64,000 nt of DNA, taken from assembly GCF_000699445.3 (NCBI RefSeq), contig NC_067200.1:7128450-7192449 (forward strand), in the 5' to 3' direction. The position numbers and the translations under genes were made by a program. A model generated the notes under the pieces. The model made no database searches. It was not told where the DNA came from and saw only the letters and a list, made by a program, of their open reading frames with translations. This DNA is from Schistosoma haematobium. Its lineage: Eukaryota > Platyhelminthes > Trematoda > Strigeidida > Schistosomatidae. Position 1 is the stretch's first letter. Every line of letters starts with the position of its first letter. This document shows, one piece after another, positions 36,309 to 47,839 of the stretch.

Positions 36309-39300
36309 GGCCCCCGACCGTTGTTGCTACCTTGACGTGGTGGTCGGGCTTGCCTATCGTGATCAAGCAACCGAGCTATACTGGCTGGAACAACCGTTCC
36401 TCAAGGTCCTACCATGTCAGACAGGTCGGTTGAAGAGCGGTAAGACTAAAAGCAACAAACCCAAGGTCCGAAGGCGAAGTCGTACTGCTGACTGTACAGA
36501 GGTGTGACAGCAGTAAGGTGTTTCCCTCGGACAACCAGCATAACAGCGATGCTGCCTTCCCACAAGGAGGGGTGGAGTTAGAAAAGGCCGACCCTAAAAA
36601 TGCGCACCTCACCTTACCTCACGGATTTCCGTCTCCGGCGGTAAGGCCCTTTGAAGAACGGAGCTAACACGTCAAAAACCTTCCACAAAAAGGCCGTGCG
36701 CGACCGGCCTCAAGCAGTTGTCCCTTGGGCACTGCGGTCACGCTCTCAGGTCACTGAGACCGCCTCTAATCCAATTTCCTTTTCAGGTACCTCCAGAAGA
36801 ACCCTTCCACGGTGTGGGCAACCGGGAAGTGATAACCGCCCTCATACCTCTAACAGCACCCAAGATCATTGTATTCATAGTCAACCTTCCTCTTCAATTC
36901 CTATTATTCCTCCTACATCGACTTTCAACCCTAAACTTCCTCCTTCGGCTTCCTCCTCAAGTGTCACCATAGCCAACGATTCTAGTGCTCAAAACTCTGT
37001 CCCAGGTCTACTGAAACCTCGCTCCAAACTACACATTGGAGCTTTCAACGTACGCACTCTATGTCAAATCGGTCAGCAGGCTTCCTTGGCTAAAACCCTA
37101 GAGTCTCTTTCCATTGATGTATGCTGTGTCTCCGAAACACGCATACAGGATTCCAGTGTGGTCATTCACTTGACCTCACCTCGGCAAAACGGAGAGCCAA
37201 CGAGATACACCCTCCGTGTATCTGGTGACCCAATGGCCAGTTCTCGTGGACTGGCAGGTGTAGGCATAGCACTAAGCATGAGGGCGGAACAAGCACTGCT
37301 AGAGTGGATCCCCGTCAACAGTCGCCTATGTGCTGTTCGGCTAAACGGCTCCGTAAGAACTCGGAAGGATAGGGACACACGTCGTTGCCTTTTCGTCGTT
37401 TCTGCCTACGCTCCCACTGACTGCAGCTCAGATGAAGTGAAAGATGAATTTTACAGAAACCTTTCTGAACTTCTTCAGAAAGCTAAACGCTCAGACATAA
37501 TACTCGTAGGGGGTGACTTTAATGCTCAGATAGGTAGCTTAAACCAAACAGAAAGGCATTTAGGTGGATATTTTAGCATTCCGGCACAGCGAACAGATAA
37601 TGGTGACCGTCTGCTGCAACTGTGCTCAGACAATCGCTTATTTTTAGCAAACACAAATTTTAAGCATAAGAAGAGACATCGTCTAACGTGGCGACCGCCT
37701 GCACCAAGCCAACGATGGACTCAAATAGACCATATTGCCGTCAGTCATCGTTGGAGAGGGTCGGTACAAGATTGTCGCTCATTCTGGAGTACCTACTTGG
37801 ACTCGGACCACGCCCTAATACGGGGACGCATCTGCTTGCGCCTCACTGGACGCGAAAAAGCCACAGTAAAAAGACCCATTAGAACCGAACTGAGTAGCGA
37901 GGAAACCAAAAGTAGGTTTCAGGAACAACTGAGGTCACGATTAGGTAGTTCTGAAGACGAGGGTGACCCAGATGTTGCTTGGAATGAAATACAGGCAGCT
38001 GTGGAAGCAGCAGTGACATCTATTAGCGACTTAAACCACAGAGTTTCAAAGAACCAGTGGATTTCTTCAAAGTCTATCACACTGATGGATTCTCGCAAAC
38101 TCGTCCCATCAGGTTCCGAACATGATGAAGAGCGACAACAAATCAGATCTAGGTTAAGAAAAAGTCTAAGAAACGACCGTGAGCAGTGGTGGGCAACGAA
38201 AGCAAAAGAGATGGAAAAGGCGGCAACTATAGGGAACACAAGACAGCTTTACAGACTAATAAAAGAAACTGGAATTAATAAGTCAAGTGTAAGTGAGATT
38301 ATATCGGAAAAAGACGATACACTCATCTGCTCCCAGTCCAGGCGTTTAGAACGATGGGCGGAACATTTCAGAGAACAGTTCAGCTGGCCTTCAGCTACTC
38401 TACAACTACCCTCCATTCCCAGACAGTGTGAATGGAACATTGAAGTAGGTCACCCAACTCTTGCTGAAGTTCAAAAGGCTATAGTTAATCTGAAACGAGG
38501 AAGGGCAGCTGGTCCAGATGGATTGACGCCAGAGGTCTTTAAGGATGGTGGTCCAATTTTAGCGATTAGGTTGACTAATATTTTAGCTAAAATCTGGGAG
38601 TTAGACGTTATTCCATCTAACTGGTCACAATCACTTATCGTCCCAATATATAAGAAAGGGTCAAAATCATCCTGTGACAACCACAGAGGGATTAGTTTAA
38701 CTAATATAATATCTAAAATACTAGCCTCGATAATTATCAGACGCCTAACTAAGACTCGTGAACTGCGGACACGAGAGAACCAAGCTGGCTTTAGACCTGG
38801 TCGTGGCTGCATCGACCACATATTCACCATTCGTCAGATTCTAGAACACAGGCATACTTATCGGCGTCCGACAATGGTGGTCTTTCTCGACTTAAAAGCA
38901 GCATTTGACTCGGTAGACCGCGAGATTCTGTGGCAGTGTCTGTCATTGAAAGGCGTACCCCAGAAGTACATAAACCTTGTGAAGGCTCTTTACTAGAACA
39001 CTGTTAGTCGAGTCAGAGCTTATGGCGAACTGTCATCTACTTTTGTAACCTCAAGTGGTGTCCGTCAAGGCTGTCCACTTTCCCCATTTTTGTTTAACTT
39101 CATCATAGACATACTGATGGAAATAACTTTCTCGTCGACTGAGTTCTCGGGTATTGATCTCCTTCCATGAGGTCCACTTATCGACTTAGAATACGCAGAT
39201 GACATAGTCCTGTTTGGTGAAGACGCTGACAAAATGCAGAGTCTTTTGGTAGCACTGAGCAACAATGCCAGGATGTTTGGAATGCGCTTCTCTCCCTTTA

Positions 39301-39570
39301 AATGCAAGTTGTTGCTTCAGGACTGGTCTGCGTTAACACCTGAACTAAGGATAGGGAGTGAAGTAGTCGAACGCGTTGACAACTTCTTTCTTCTTGTACT
39401 ATATCTCTATATGCAATCTTTCTCTTACATATTACTACCTTTGACCTAACCACTGCTATGAATCCGGTGTTCATCTTGTTGTGCTGATGCGGTATGGCAA
39501 CCTGGACCGATGCACATATGTGCCTGGTCCTACGTTGTAGCTGACTGACTGACTGACTGACTGAACTCAC
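36309..39570 (+). mobile_element. RTE-type (SR2/Perere-like) retrotransposon, internally deleted
   Basis: A GC-richer block that differs from the AT-rich introns around it. 36309-36650 is a probable 5' UTR (CCCCCGACCGTTGTTGCTAC onward). The pol frame follows to about 39390, then the sequence jumps directly to the family's 3' end (CCTACGTTGTAG then five GACT units at about 39540-39563). The region encoding the end of reverse transcriptase and the C-terminal domain is deleted. It lies in an intron of the LRRK1-like gene, in sense orientation. Confidence 0.8.
36651..39447 (+). pseudogene. RTE pol: AP endonuclease and reverse transcriptase
   Basis: The frame is open for 781 codons, then resumes after TAG 38994 and TGA 39168 without changing frame. 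Endonuclease: FNVRTLCQIGQQASLAKTLE, VCCVSETRIQD, SAYAPTDCSSDE, GGDFNAQIGSLN, WTQIDHIAVS and LDSDHALI (all catalytic residues present). Reverse transcriptase: AAGPDGLTPEVFKDGG, FRPGRGCIDHIFTIRQILE, FLDLKAAFDSVDRE, SSGVRQGCPLSPFLFNF and EYADDIVLF. The N-terminal ~130 residues are Ser/Pro-rich with no ATG at the frame start, so the real start is unclear. Truncated after RIGSEVVERVDNF. Confidence 0.85.
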
Positions 39571-39903
39571 GGGCTGTATGAGTATTTTTCAGGACTTTAC
39601 ACTACTGTCACTTTATCTAGGTTATAGACACCCAATAATATTACTTCCTTCATTTATGACTTCAGTTTTTGCAAATTTCACCGCTTTCATTTCCTAACAA
39701 TCAATCCAAGTGACAGTTCATTTTACTTTTTTAATTGTTGTGTAATGTTTATTAGAAATGAAGTGACATTGTCAAATGATTTTGGATATTCCTTAATGAC
39801 TTCGATTGAAACGACACGTTTATTTTTAGATTTAAAACTTTCGTAATACTTTTGATGATTTTCCAATTGGTCTACCTCATGTTATTTTTGTCTCTAAATT
39901 TAG

Positions 39904-39991
39904 CCAATTCTACATCATGCTATTCGATTGGGTGACTTTAATGCTTTCAAATTACTCTTGGAAAATGGTTTAAATCCTCTTGTATGTACTG
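39904..39991 (+). CDS. LRRK1: LRRK1-like exon b (ankyrin repeat)
   Basis: Acceptor TCTAAATTTAG, then PILHHAIRLGDFNAFKLLLE and NGLNPLVCT, a clear ankyrin helix-loop-helix. A donor at GTATTT (after 39991) leaves one base, which joins AC at 47314 to make GAC. An alternative donor at GTATGT (after 39981) would break the phase to the next exon, so I prefer 39991. The intron that follows is 7.3 kb and holds the Penelope and RTE insertions. Confidence 0.6.
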
Positions 39992-40559
39992 GTATTTGTC
40001 AGCAAAATGACGCAGAGTTCGTCTGTGAAGATATCGTACAATTTGCATTCCGTTTTACGTCTAATCCAAATAATCAAAAATCTATATCACTATTGTTTCA
40101 AACATTCTTACGTTAGTGAGATTCATTATGATTACTTGTTATAAACTGTATGTTTTTTTCATATTGGAGTATATGATTTCAATGGTTTGATTAACTAAAA
40201 TGTTCGAATTTAAGTAATTTGTCTTCATAAAGTATTCAATCAAAATAATTTGGCAGAACTATGTATATCAGATAGCTGATGGGCTTTATCAAATGAATTT
40301 GTACTTGATCAGTGATCGAAGATAGACAAAAATGAATAGACCACATACAGTAAACGGATTTAATGGCCCAATTCATTTTACCATTTCCATTTCCAGTTGT
40401 TATGTACTTAGTATCAGTATACTCTTATTGTCGTTGTCTATATGTGGTTCTTAATAAAGCAGTTTGACTTTGCGTTCGAGGTCCCATGATTTAGTGGTCA
40501 CAGGTGTAGTATATAAGGCTGTGTTTACGAAAACACGTAGCGGAGTGTCGATAACATCC

Positions 40560-41000
40560 AAAGTTAGAAGAATAGGTCAGTAGTCATAAAGATAAAAATG
40601 ATTACAATATAATGTACGATCTCTATGAGTAGAAAAATAAGATTTTCTGACGTTTCGCGACTCAGTGTAAACCACTTCTTCAGGGAATAAATAACCATGC
40701 ATAATTTTCCTGATTGGTTGATAAATTGGATCGATTTCAATGTGCTTGTTGATTGCTGATTGACCTGACTGCCAAGCTTCTAAAAACTCTCCGGTGTTTT
40801 TGGAATTGACTCTATCCAAGGTTTCCACATTTTTCCAGTTAAATGAGTGTCCGCAGTTGTCCACGTGGATTGATATAAGTGAGAAAATATCATGGCGTTT
40901 GACTGCTAATTGATATTCATGCAGGCGAAGATGTAGAGGGCATCCGCTTTGTCCGATGTAGCGTTTTTCACAGTCGGCACAATGGTGCCAAAAATATGCA
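40560..41000 (-). pseudogene. Penelope-like element GIY-YIG endonuclease fragment
   Basis: On the minus strand, DCEKRYIGQSGCPLHLRLHE, then HDIFSLISIHV, CGHSFNWKNVETLDRVNS and FLEAWQS form the characteristic GIY-YIG nuclease domain of Penelope-like retroelements (YIG core, Arg helix and conserved downstream Glu). It ends at a stop near 40577. Upstream (above 41000) the frame and the reverse transcriptase are missing. Just after the nuclease, the minus strand reads CTGAAGAAGTGG and, 14 bases further, CGCGAAACGTC. Those are hammerhead-like core motifs with a poor stem II. Confidence 0.7.
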
Positions 41001-41689
41001 CAAATATAGGAACAAAAATCGAACCAATTGGAGATACGACCAAAATAAAGAAGTAAACAATGACAGATTTAAGGTCAACAAGAACCAATCAACATCGAGG
41101 TCTACAGGATAAGCTGTGAACCATATGTGGAGAAATTCGAACGCTTCACATCTATCTGAAGTTTGTGCTGATGATGTCGTTCAGAAGAACGATGAAATCG
41201 TTTACAATATAAAATATTTTAATAAAAATGTAGTGCGTAAAGCATAACTGTCTATATTCACTAATCAAGCCATGAATTATTTCCACTGAACATGCTAATA
41301 CTTGTTTTCGAAATTGTACATTTTTTAATGAATAATTGTTTAATGTGTCCTTGATCAACTAGTTTTTTTATAGCTCATGATGTAATTCGTTGTTCAATGT
41401 ACTTTCCAACTGTTAGGTTTCAGGTTCGAATCAAACTTTAATTATTTATAGTTTGATTGACCGGCTGGTCTGTCTATCTTTCAAGAACGGTTTTTCATGA
41501 TTTTCTAGCTTCGATTGACTCATAATCTCAACTATTAAAATTACTATAATGTCCACAAAACCCCTTCTGAGATTAATCAACATATGCTCATTAGTGACTG
41601 GCGTTCTAGTGAGAAGCATTGACCAGTGGAGTTCAACCGGGTCTGTTGTGATATAGTAACTCACTGAAGATAATGGTGGATATGTGACT

Positions 41690-41935
41690 CAATTTAGTGG
41701 ATTAGTTGAAGTTAGACATTAACACCGTTGAATGCTGGCTCAGTGTATTAGAGGTTAAGCGCTCACGCGCGAGACTAGTAGGTTCTGGGTTTGGATCTCG
41801 CGAAGCAGGGTCGTGTATGCGCACTGCTCATAAGTCCCACAGTAGGACAAAATAGCCGTCCAGTGCTTCCAGGTTTTTCATGATGGTCTAACTTCAATTG
41901 ACTTATGATCTCAACTATTAAAATAAATATGAGTT
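41690..41935 (+). repeat. tRNA-headed hammerhead SINE (SmAlpha-like), copy 1
   Basis: The order is a shared lead-in (TTGAAGTTAGACATTAACAC), tRNA-like A box (GGCTCAGTG... GAGGTTAAGCG), B-box-like GGGTTTGGATCTCGCG, then a decayed hammerhead (41823-41870). In the hammerhead CTGANGA reads CTCATAA and GAAA reads AAAA, while the cleavage side GCCGTCCAGTGC is intact. Confidence 0.65.
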
Positions 41936-42334
41936 CAACTACTAAAATTACAATATACACAAACCTCCAATCTGCAAAAAAATGATTTAATCCATTACAT
42001 TCTGATTTATATTTAATTTGTTGAGTTGTATTTACTTCATGAATACTTTAGTGTTTACTCGTATATATTTTTAAGTACTTCTACTTAAGTTTAGATTAAG
42101 GTATGTACAAATAGGTTATTTTGCATCTTTTTTAACTATTCTATTTTTTTACAGTCTACATTCCAAATTGTCTTTTTCTTTTGCATCATTTTAGACAAAC
42201 TAATTACTAGTAAGTCTCAGTCCGGTAATAGTAGTTGTTTTTCCCCAAAAGTATATTTTTTGTGTGATTTGTTAACACTGCAATTCCGAAAAATTAGTAA
42301 TATTAATAGTTGAATACATAAGTCTATCTAAGCT

Positions 42335-42640
42335 AGACCACTATTAAAAACTTGGAAGCACTGGACGGCCGTTTTGTCCTAGTGTGAGACTTCTTGGCAG
42401 TGCGCATTCACGATTGAAGTTAGATATTAACATCATTGGATGCCGGCTCAGTGGTCTAGAGGTTAAGTATTCGCACACGAGAACGAAGGTTCTGCGTTGG
42501 ATTTTCGCGTTCGAGGTTGTGGATGTGCACTACTGAGGAGTCCCACACTAGGACAGAACGGCTGTCCAGTGCTTCCAGGTTCTCGATGTTGGTATGTCTT
42601 AAATCGACCCATGAATTCAAATATTTAAATTACTACAATC
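42335..42640. repeat. Head-to-head pair of hammerhead SINE pieces
   Basis: A minus-strand hammerhead end (42358-42404) is followed directly by a plus-strand SINE with A box (GGCTCAGTGGTCTAGAGG), a degenerate B box and a hammerhead at 42528-42572. Confidence 0.6.
42528..42572 (+). ncRNA. Hammerhead ribozyme motif, nearly intact
   Basis: Core CTGAGGA, stem II GTCC/GGAC around CACACTA, then AGAA instead of GAAA, CGGCTG (expected short stem III CGGCCG), TC at the cleavage site and CAGTGC closing stem I with GCACT. Two core or stem changes probably disable it. Confidence 0.6.
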
Positions 42641-43111
42641 TCCACAAACCACCATTTTGAAAATTAGTAGTGGACTGTTTTGTTACTTCAGAGTGATAAT
42701 TATTTCCAATTATCGACAACAACCAATCAAATTATCAGTCAATAGGATAGGCTTTAAGTCAGGGAATTTCAAAGAAATTCTAATACATCAATTCTTTTTG
42801 AAATGTATTTTTTAGGACGATAATGACAGCTCTCCCATTAGGCCATACAACATAAGGGACAATATTAACGTAGAGACTGGCATATATGTATTTCGCCACA
42901 CGATATTGGTAAAAGGATGAAAGTATCAAGATGATTATTAAGGTAATAGAAGTGTCAGTTAGGCTGATTACACTTTATTCTCACAGTTCATTCACAACCC
43001 ATTAATTGGCCTTGAGTAATGTAATCCAAGCAACTTGGCCGATGTGAATTGTATTCAGTTCTAAAGGTACTGGTGAAGTACTACAAATTCGATCTCCATC
43101 TGTCGCTTCGA

Positions 43112-46100
43112 AAAGCTTGTTTTACGTGCGCTTATCCGGGGACCCTGTGGCATCTTCGTCTGGTCTTGCTGGCGTTGGTGTCGCACTAAGCGCTAGAGCT
43201 GAGGCAGCACTAGTCGATTGGATCCCCATTAACAGTCGGTTATGTGCTGTTAGATTAGAAAGTTCCATCAAAGTGAGAATAAATCGGCGTGAGAAACGAT
43301 GTCTTTTCGTCATCTCCGCCTATGCCCCGACAGATTGCAGCCCGGATGCAATCAAGGATGAGTTTTACCACCAGTTATCTGTTCTTCTCCAGAAAATGCG
43401 TTCGACAGATATTGTAGTACTAGCCGGAGACTTGAATGCTCAGGTCATGCGTCTAGGCACAGGATGGAGTAGTTTAGGTGGCCGATGGGGATTTGTTAGT
43501 CGCAGGTCAGATAACGGGAACCGTCTACTGCAACTGTGCACAGACCACAACCTGTTTCTGGCTAGCACTAACTTTCGGCACAGTCATCGCCGATGTGCCA
43601 CCTGGCGTCCTCCCTCTGCATCCCAAGCCTGGACTCAGATTGATCACATCGCGATCAGCTACCGCTGGCGTGGTTGTGTAAAAGACTGTCGCTCCTTTTG
43701 GAGTACCTATCTAGACTCTGATAATGCCCTGCTCTGCGCCAATCTTACCTTACTTTTCAGTGGCCAACGAAGTGACCGCCAGCAAAGGATTGATGTTAGC
43801 AAGTTGGTTGCAACTTCTGTTGCAAGTAAGTATCGAACCGAGCTAGCCTCTAGGCTAGCTACCACTCCACCGAAAAGTATAGATGAGCATTGGTTGCAAT
43901 TGCATGACGCCATGAAAATGGCGGGAACAGTCAGTTGTGGGTTTGCGAAACGTCCCGCTTTTAAGCACTGGGTTTCTTCTGGTTCCTTACAACTCATTGA
44001 AGCCCGTCGGTCTACTCCGGGTGACCGTGAGTTTGATCATAAACGAAGGATGTTACGTAAGGAAATTGGGCAAAGCTTGCGTAAGGACCGAGAAGCCTGG
44101 TGGTCGATGCGTGCTAATGAGCTGGAAGCAGCAGCTGCATCTGGTAACTACCGGAAGCTCTTCCAGCTCATCCGAGCCACTGGCAGCAAGAAGTCTGGTG
44201 TGAGTGAAACAATCTGCGAGGATGATGGGATGCCAATCACTAACATCCATCGACGTCTTGGACGATGGGCAGAATTTTTCGAAGGGCAGTTCAACTGGCC
44301 TGCTGCTCCGGCAACATCGGTCAGACTGTCCCGCCCTCCATGGCCGGTGACGACTGATCCACCAAATGAGGAGGAAGTCCGCAAGGAACTCCAACTCTTG
44401 AAGCGTTACAAATCACCTGGCCCAGATGACTTACCTCCGGCTCTTTTTAAAGATGGTGGTGACTTTTTGACTAAGGAATTGACGACGTTGTTTACAAAGG
44501 TTTGGGAACTAGAGAGTGTACCAACGTCATGGAATGAGTCGATAGTTGTCCCTATCTTTAAAAAGGGTTCACGTCGTTCCTGTAACAACTATCGGGGGAT
44601 AAGTTTACTTCCGATTGCGTCCAAGCTATTGGCTTCCGTCATTCTTCGTAGGTTGTTCAAAACCCGAGAAAGATTGACTCGCGAGGAGCAGGCTGGGTTT
44701 CGTTCTGGTCGAGGATGTATTGATCATATCTTCACCCTCCGCCAAATGTTAGAACACCGCCATACTTTTCAAAGGCCAACGATCGTAGTGTTTCTTGACA
44801 TCAGGGCTGCCTTCGATTCGTTGGATAGGACTGTTCTCTGGGATTGTCTATTGAAGAAGGGTGTGCCTGAGAAGTTTATTAACATCCTAAAAGCCCTATA
44901 TACAAACACCTCAGGCAGAGTGAGGGCATACAACCACCTCTCTCCATTGTTCCATTCGAGTAGTGGGGTTAGGCAGGGTTGCCCAATCTCACCATTCCTC
45001 TTCAACTTTGCCATCGATGACATTCTGGAAACATCTCTGATGAATGTAAGTAATGGTGGTGTGGATCTGTTGCCTGGAGAAAGACTTCTCGACCTTGAGT
45101 ATGCGGACGATATTATCTTACTGTGCGATAATGCCCAAGGCATGCAATCCGCACTTAATCAGTTGGCAATCAGTGTCCGTAGGTATGGTATGTGCTTTGC
45201 ACCTTCGAAGTGCAAAGTACTTCTACAAGACTGGCAGGATTCCAATCCTGTACTCACCCTGGATGGTGAGCAGATAGACGTAGTTGAGAAGTTCGTGTAT
45301 CTGGGTAGCTGCATAAGTGCTGGTGGGGGTGTGAGTGATGAGATCAATGCACGAATAGTGAAAGCCAGAGCGGCTTATGCCAATCTGGGCCACCTTTGGC
45401 GCCTTCGTGATGTTAGTCTGGCTGTAAAAGGCCGGATCTACAACGCGTCGGTGAGAGCAGTTTTGCTCTATGCTTGTGAAACCTGGCCTCTCCGAGTTGA
45501 GGACGTTAGACGACTCTCTGTGTTCGATCATCGCTGTCTCCGAAGGATTGCTGACATTCAGTGGCAACACCATGTCAGTAATGCAGAGGTTCGGCATCGT
45601 GTGTTCGGGCACAGAGATGATAATTCAGTTGGTGTCACCATCTCGAAACACCGACTTCGGTGGCTTGGACATGTTCTACGAATGTCGTCCCAGAGAATTC
45701 CACGTCGTGCATTATTTGCCGACTCAGACTGGTTGGAAGAAGCGGAGAGGTGGTCAGTGCATGACATGGTGTCGTGGTATGAAAGAAAGCTGCAAAGGAC
45801 TGGCTTCTGTTGGTCCTTCACGACTCCCCGGTTGGGGTCTGAGAGATGGTGCAACACAGTGGCTAGAGACGTTATCAGATATGGCTCAGAATAGAAGCCA
45901 GTGGCGATCCTGCTGTAACCTTCTTTTACTTTCTTCATAAAAAGTGGTTGTGTCTCCCTTACCTGAAAGATTTCTTCTGATTGTACCTCTTCGTTCCCTC
46001 GTTACTACCACACTACCTTACTCCAATCTCTTCGTCATTGTTCTCTTTTTTTGTTGCGCTCCTTAGCTTTTTTTTCTTTCTTTGTATTCCTCTCGAATTT

Positions 46101-46183
46101 TCATTGTTTTGTGTGGCGCATATATATTGGCGCTCTCTTGTACCAATATTCATGTGTTCAAATAAATAAATAAATAAATAAAT
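43112..46183 (+). mobile_element. RTE-type retrotransposon, 5'-truncated, long open pol
   Basis: Starts abruptly in the endonuclease domain (counterpart of 37210 in the other RTE) and runs through a complete reverse transcriptase, C-terminal domain and 3' UTR to an (AAAT)n tail at 46160-46183. The GC-rich coding part contrasts with the host intron. Sense to the LRRK1-like gene, in the 7.3-kb intron. 5' truncation is the normal result of target-primed reverse transcription. Confidence 0.85.
43117..45894 (+). CDS. RTE pol lacking the endonuclease N-terminus
   Basis: A 925-codon frame begins at the truncation point. Endonuclease remainder: SAYAPTDCSPDA, AGDLNAQV, WTQIDHIAIS, then LDSDNALL where the other copy has LDSDHALI, so the catalytic His is replaced by Asn. 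Reverse transcriptase: SPGPDDLPPALFKDGG, FRSGRGCIDHIFTLRQMLE, FLDIRAAFDSLDR, SSGVRQGCPISPFLFNF and EYADDIILL. C-terminal domain: YLGSCISAGGGVSDEINARI, RAVLLYACETWPL, HRCLRRIADIQW, HRLRWLGHVLRMS. Near 45725 the family frame shifts: the true C-terminus (GLASVGPSRLPGWGLRDGAT) continues in another frame to 45940, so the last ~55 residues here are out of frame. Confidence 0.85.
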   Translation: MFYVRLSGDPVASSSGLAGVGVALSARAEAALVDWIPINSRLCAVRLESSIKVRINRREKRCLFVISAYAPTDCSPDAIKDEFYHQLSVLLQKMRSTDIVVLAGDLNAQVMRLGTGWSSLGGRWGFVSRRSDNGNRLLQLCTDHNLFLASTNFRHSHRRCATWRPPSASQAWTQIDHIAISYRWRGCVKDCRSFWSTYLDSDNALLCANLTLLFSGQRSDRQQRIDVSKLVATSVASKYRTELASRLATTPPKSIDEHWLQLHDAMKMAGTVSCGFAKRPAFKHWVSSGSLQLIEARRSTPGDREFDHKRRMLRKEIGQSLRKDREAWWSMRANELEAAAASGNYRKLFQLIRATGSKKSGVSETICEDDGMPITNIHRRLGRWAEFFEGQFNWPAAPATSVRLSRPPWPVTTDPPNEEEVRKELQLLKRYKSPGPDDLPPALFKDGGDFLTKELTTLFTKVWELESVPTSWNESIVVPIFKKGSRRSCNNYRGISLLPIASKLLASVILRRLFKTRERLTREEQAGFRSGRGCIDHIFTLRQMLEHRHTFQRPTIVVFLDIRAAFDSLDRTVLWDCLLKKGVPEKFINILKALYTNTSGRVRAYNHLSPLFHSSSGVRQGCPISPFLFNFAIDDILETSLMNVSNGGVDLLPGERLLDLEYADDIILLCDNAQGMQSALNQLAISVRRYGMCFAPSKCKVLLQDWQDSNPVLTLDGEQIDVVEKFVYLGSCISAGGGVSDEINARIVKARAAYANLGHLWRLRDVSLAVKGRIYNASVRAVLLYACETWPLRVEDVRRLSVFDHRCLRRIADIQWQHHVSNAEVRHRVFGHRDDNSVGVTISKHRLRWLGHVLRMSSQRIPRRALFADSDWLEEAERWSVHDMVSWYERKLQRTGFCWSFTTPRLGSERWCNTVARDVIRYGSE

Positions 46184-46940
46184 CCTTAGATAAAGAAACA
46201 TTGTAACTCCGAGCATATCACAACATACAACTATTTCTTGCTGACATCAGCTTATATCTATTCGCGGTGGTAACACTCAACTGTAGCTGTTATTTTGATG
46301 AAGTGGTTAGGGTTAGATTTTGTGAGAACACAATCGAGGTATATTTGCTGGGACGTTTGTTAATTTTGGTTTTCTTATGCCAGAAAGCTCTATCAGAAAG
46401 AATGGTCTAGAAAAAGTTGAGTATACAAATAACACATCTTATCTCAACCCATAAATCTCCAGCATCTACAATAAGATCATCGAAGTTACTTCCATCTTAA
46501 TTTGTTTTTCAGGTGCTTTGAGAAAAAGTATCTTTCTACGTTGTAGGCAACTAGAAAGTGATAGCTTCCTACACACCTCTAACAACACCTGAGATGGTGA
46601 TATTTAACTTCAAAATGAGTGATTTACATAAATTTCTTATTGAAATAATGATCATTTGGTCAGTGGTGGTCACTAACTGCAAGATGAATTCCTGGAATTC
46701 TATTGAAAAATTGTTACGGAAGGAGTCTAATTATATCAAGGAGTAAGACAATCACTCAGAACTATGTTATTGGTCAATATCCTCTCTACATCATGTATTG
46801 ACAAGTTAGTCATGAATTGTTGCAATGCAAATCAGTGATGGCATAATTTATGATAAGATATATCATTCCTATTAGTAACAAAAAATACGTATTTTATAGT
46901 GTACATCACGAACTGACCTTAAATAACATTGAAAATCATA

Positions 46941-46988
46941 AAGTACTAGACAGCTATTCCGTCTTAGTGCGAAACTCTTTAATAGTGC
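46941..46988 (-). ncRNA. Decayed hammerhead SINE remnant
   Basis: On the minus strand, a tRNA-like ACTCAGTGGTCTAAAG segment (about 47050-47065) precedes a degenerate core (AAAGAG...AAGACGGAATAGCTGTC). GAAA reads GGAA. Confidence 0.4.
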
Positions 46989-47313
46989 TTATCGATGACT
47001 CCACCTGTGATCCGACTCATCACCTCCAGGTCTTATAACGAGCACTCGTTCTTTAGACCACTGAGTCCATATTTATTGGTTTCCATTCCTAATTTTAATC
47101 CGTTCACGACACAAACTACAAAATCTAATCATTTCCACAAAGCCCCCTGTACTAAAAATACATGTATGACATAGAAAAACTAACACTACAATATGAAATC
47201 AATCTTATTGAGTTAATTATATTTTGTTCGTTTCTTACTACTGCTAATACCTAAGTCTATATATATAACTTTGACTACTTCTGTATGTATCCTGTTATAT
47301 TTTGTCTCATTAG

Positions 47314-47794
47314 ACCTAGTGGAAGCTTGTGGCAAAGGTGATGATGAGTCAGTTGAACAATTATTAACATCGTCGTCATCAGGAAGTTTACGTATTCGTT
47401 GTACAGTAAGGAGGTTTGCTAGTAGACAGTTTCATTTAGCGATAAATTCGCCAAATTCCTCTCATAATTCATCTACCAATTACGTTGTTAATAGTGTTAA
47501 ATCTATTCATCAACCATTAACTAGTCTAATATCGAATCGTTTGAGAAGTTTAAAATTCAATAGACGTCTATTATGGAGTACAGGATCTAATCGAGACAAT
47601 AAGAAAATGGAGAAGACAGAGAAGGAAGAAGGACAGCAACATATAGACCAACCTCAAAGTATATTAGAATTATTGTCATTGGAAGAAATTCCTAGCTGGA
47701 GTTCTGATGAAAATTCTGAATCATATAATTTACAACCTATGAATAATGATCTATGGGAATGGGCAAGGAGTCAAGTTAAATCTTTGTTGGTTAT
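47314..47794 (+). CDS. LRRK1: LRRK1-like exon c
   Basis: After acceptor TTTGTCTCATTAG the frame reads LVEACGKGDDESVEQLLTS, the start of an ankyrin repeat. A long Ser/Asn-rich insert with basic clusters follows (VRRFASRQFHLAI, SNRLRSLKFNRRLLW), then an acidic stretch (LELLSLEEIPSWSSDEN) and LWEWARSQVKSLLVM. Donor GTAAGT follows 47794, leaving two bases. Insertions between ankyrin units are common in flatworm proteins. The downstream SINE at 47840 is intronic. Confidence 0.7.
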
Positions 47795-47839
47795 GTAAGT
47801 GAACTGAAGAGTTGTTTTTTCGGAAAATTCTCATGGTAG

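Noticed and set aside
39540..39565. (GACT)n run as an independent microsatellite or CRISPR-like array
   Set aside because: It recurs at several RTE 3' ends in this window and is the terminal repeat of that family. No spaced direct repeats of CRISPR type occur anywhere.
40577..40864. Host GIY-YIG nuclease gene
   Set aside because: Reads as the Penelope-type domain, lacks an upstream reverse transcriptase or start, and lies among repeats in an intron.
42160..42260. Extra LRRK1-like exon between 39991 and 47314
   Set aside because: Acceptor-like TTTTAG sites exist, but the phase fails and the direct junction 39991-47314 already gives a continuous ankyrin frame.
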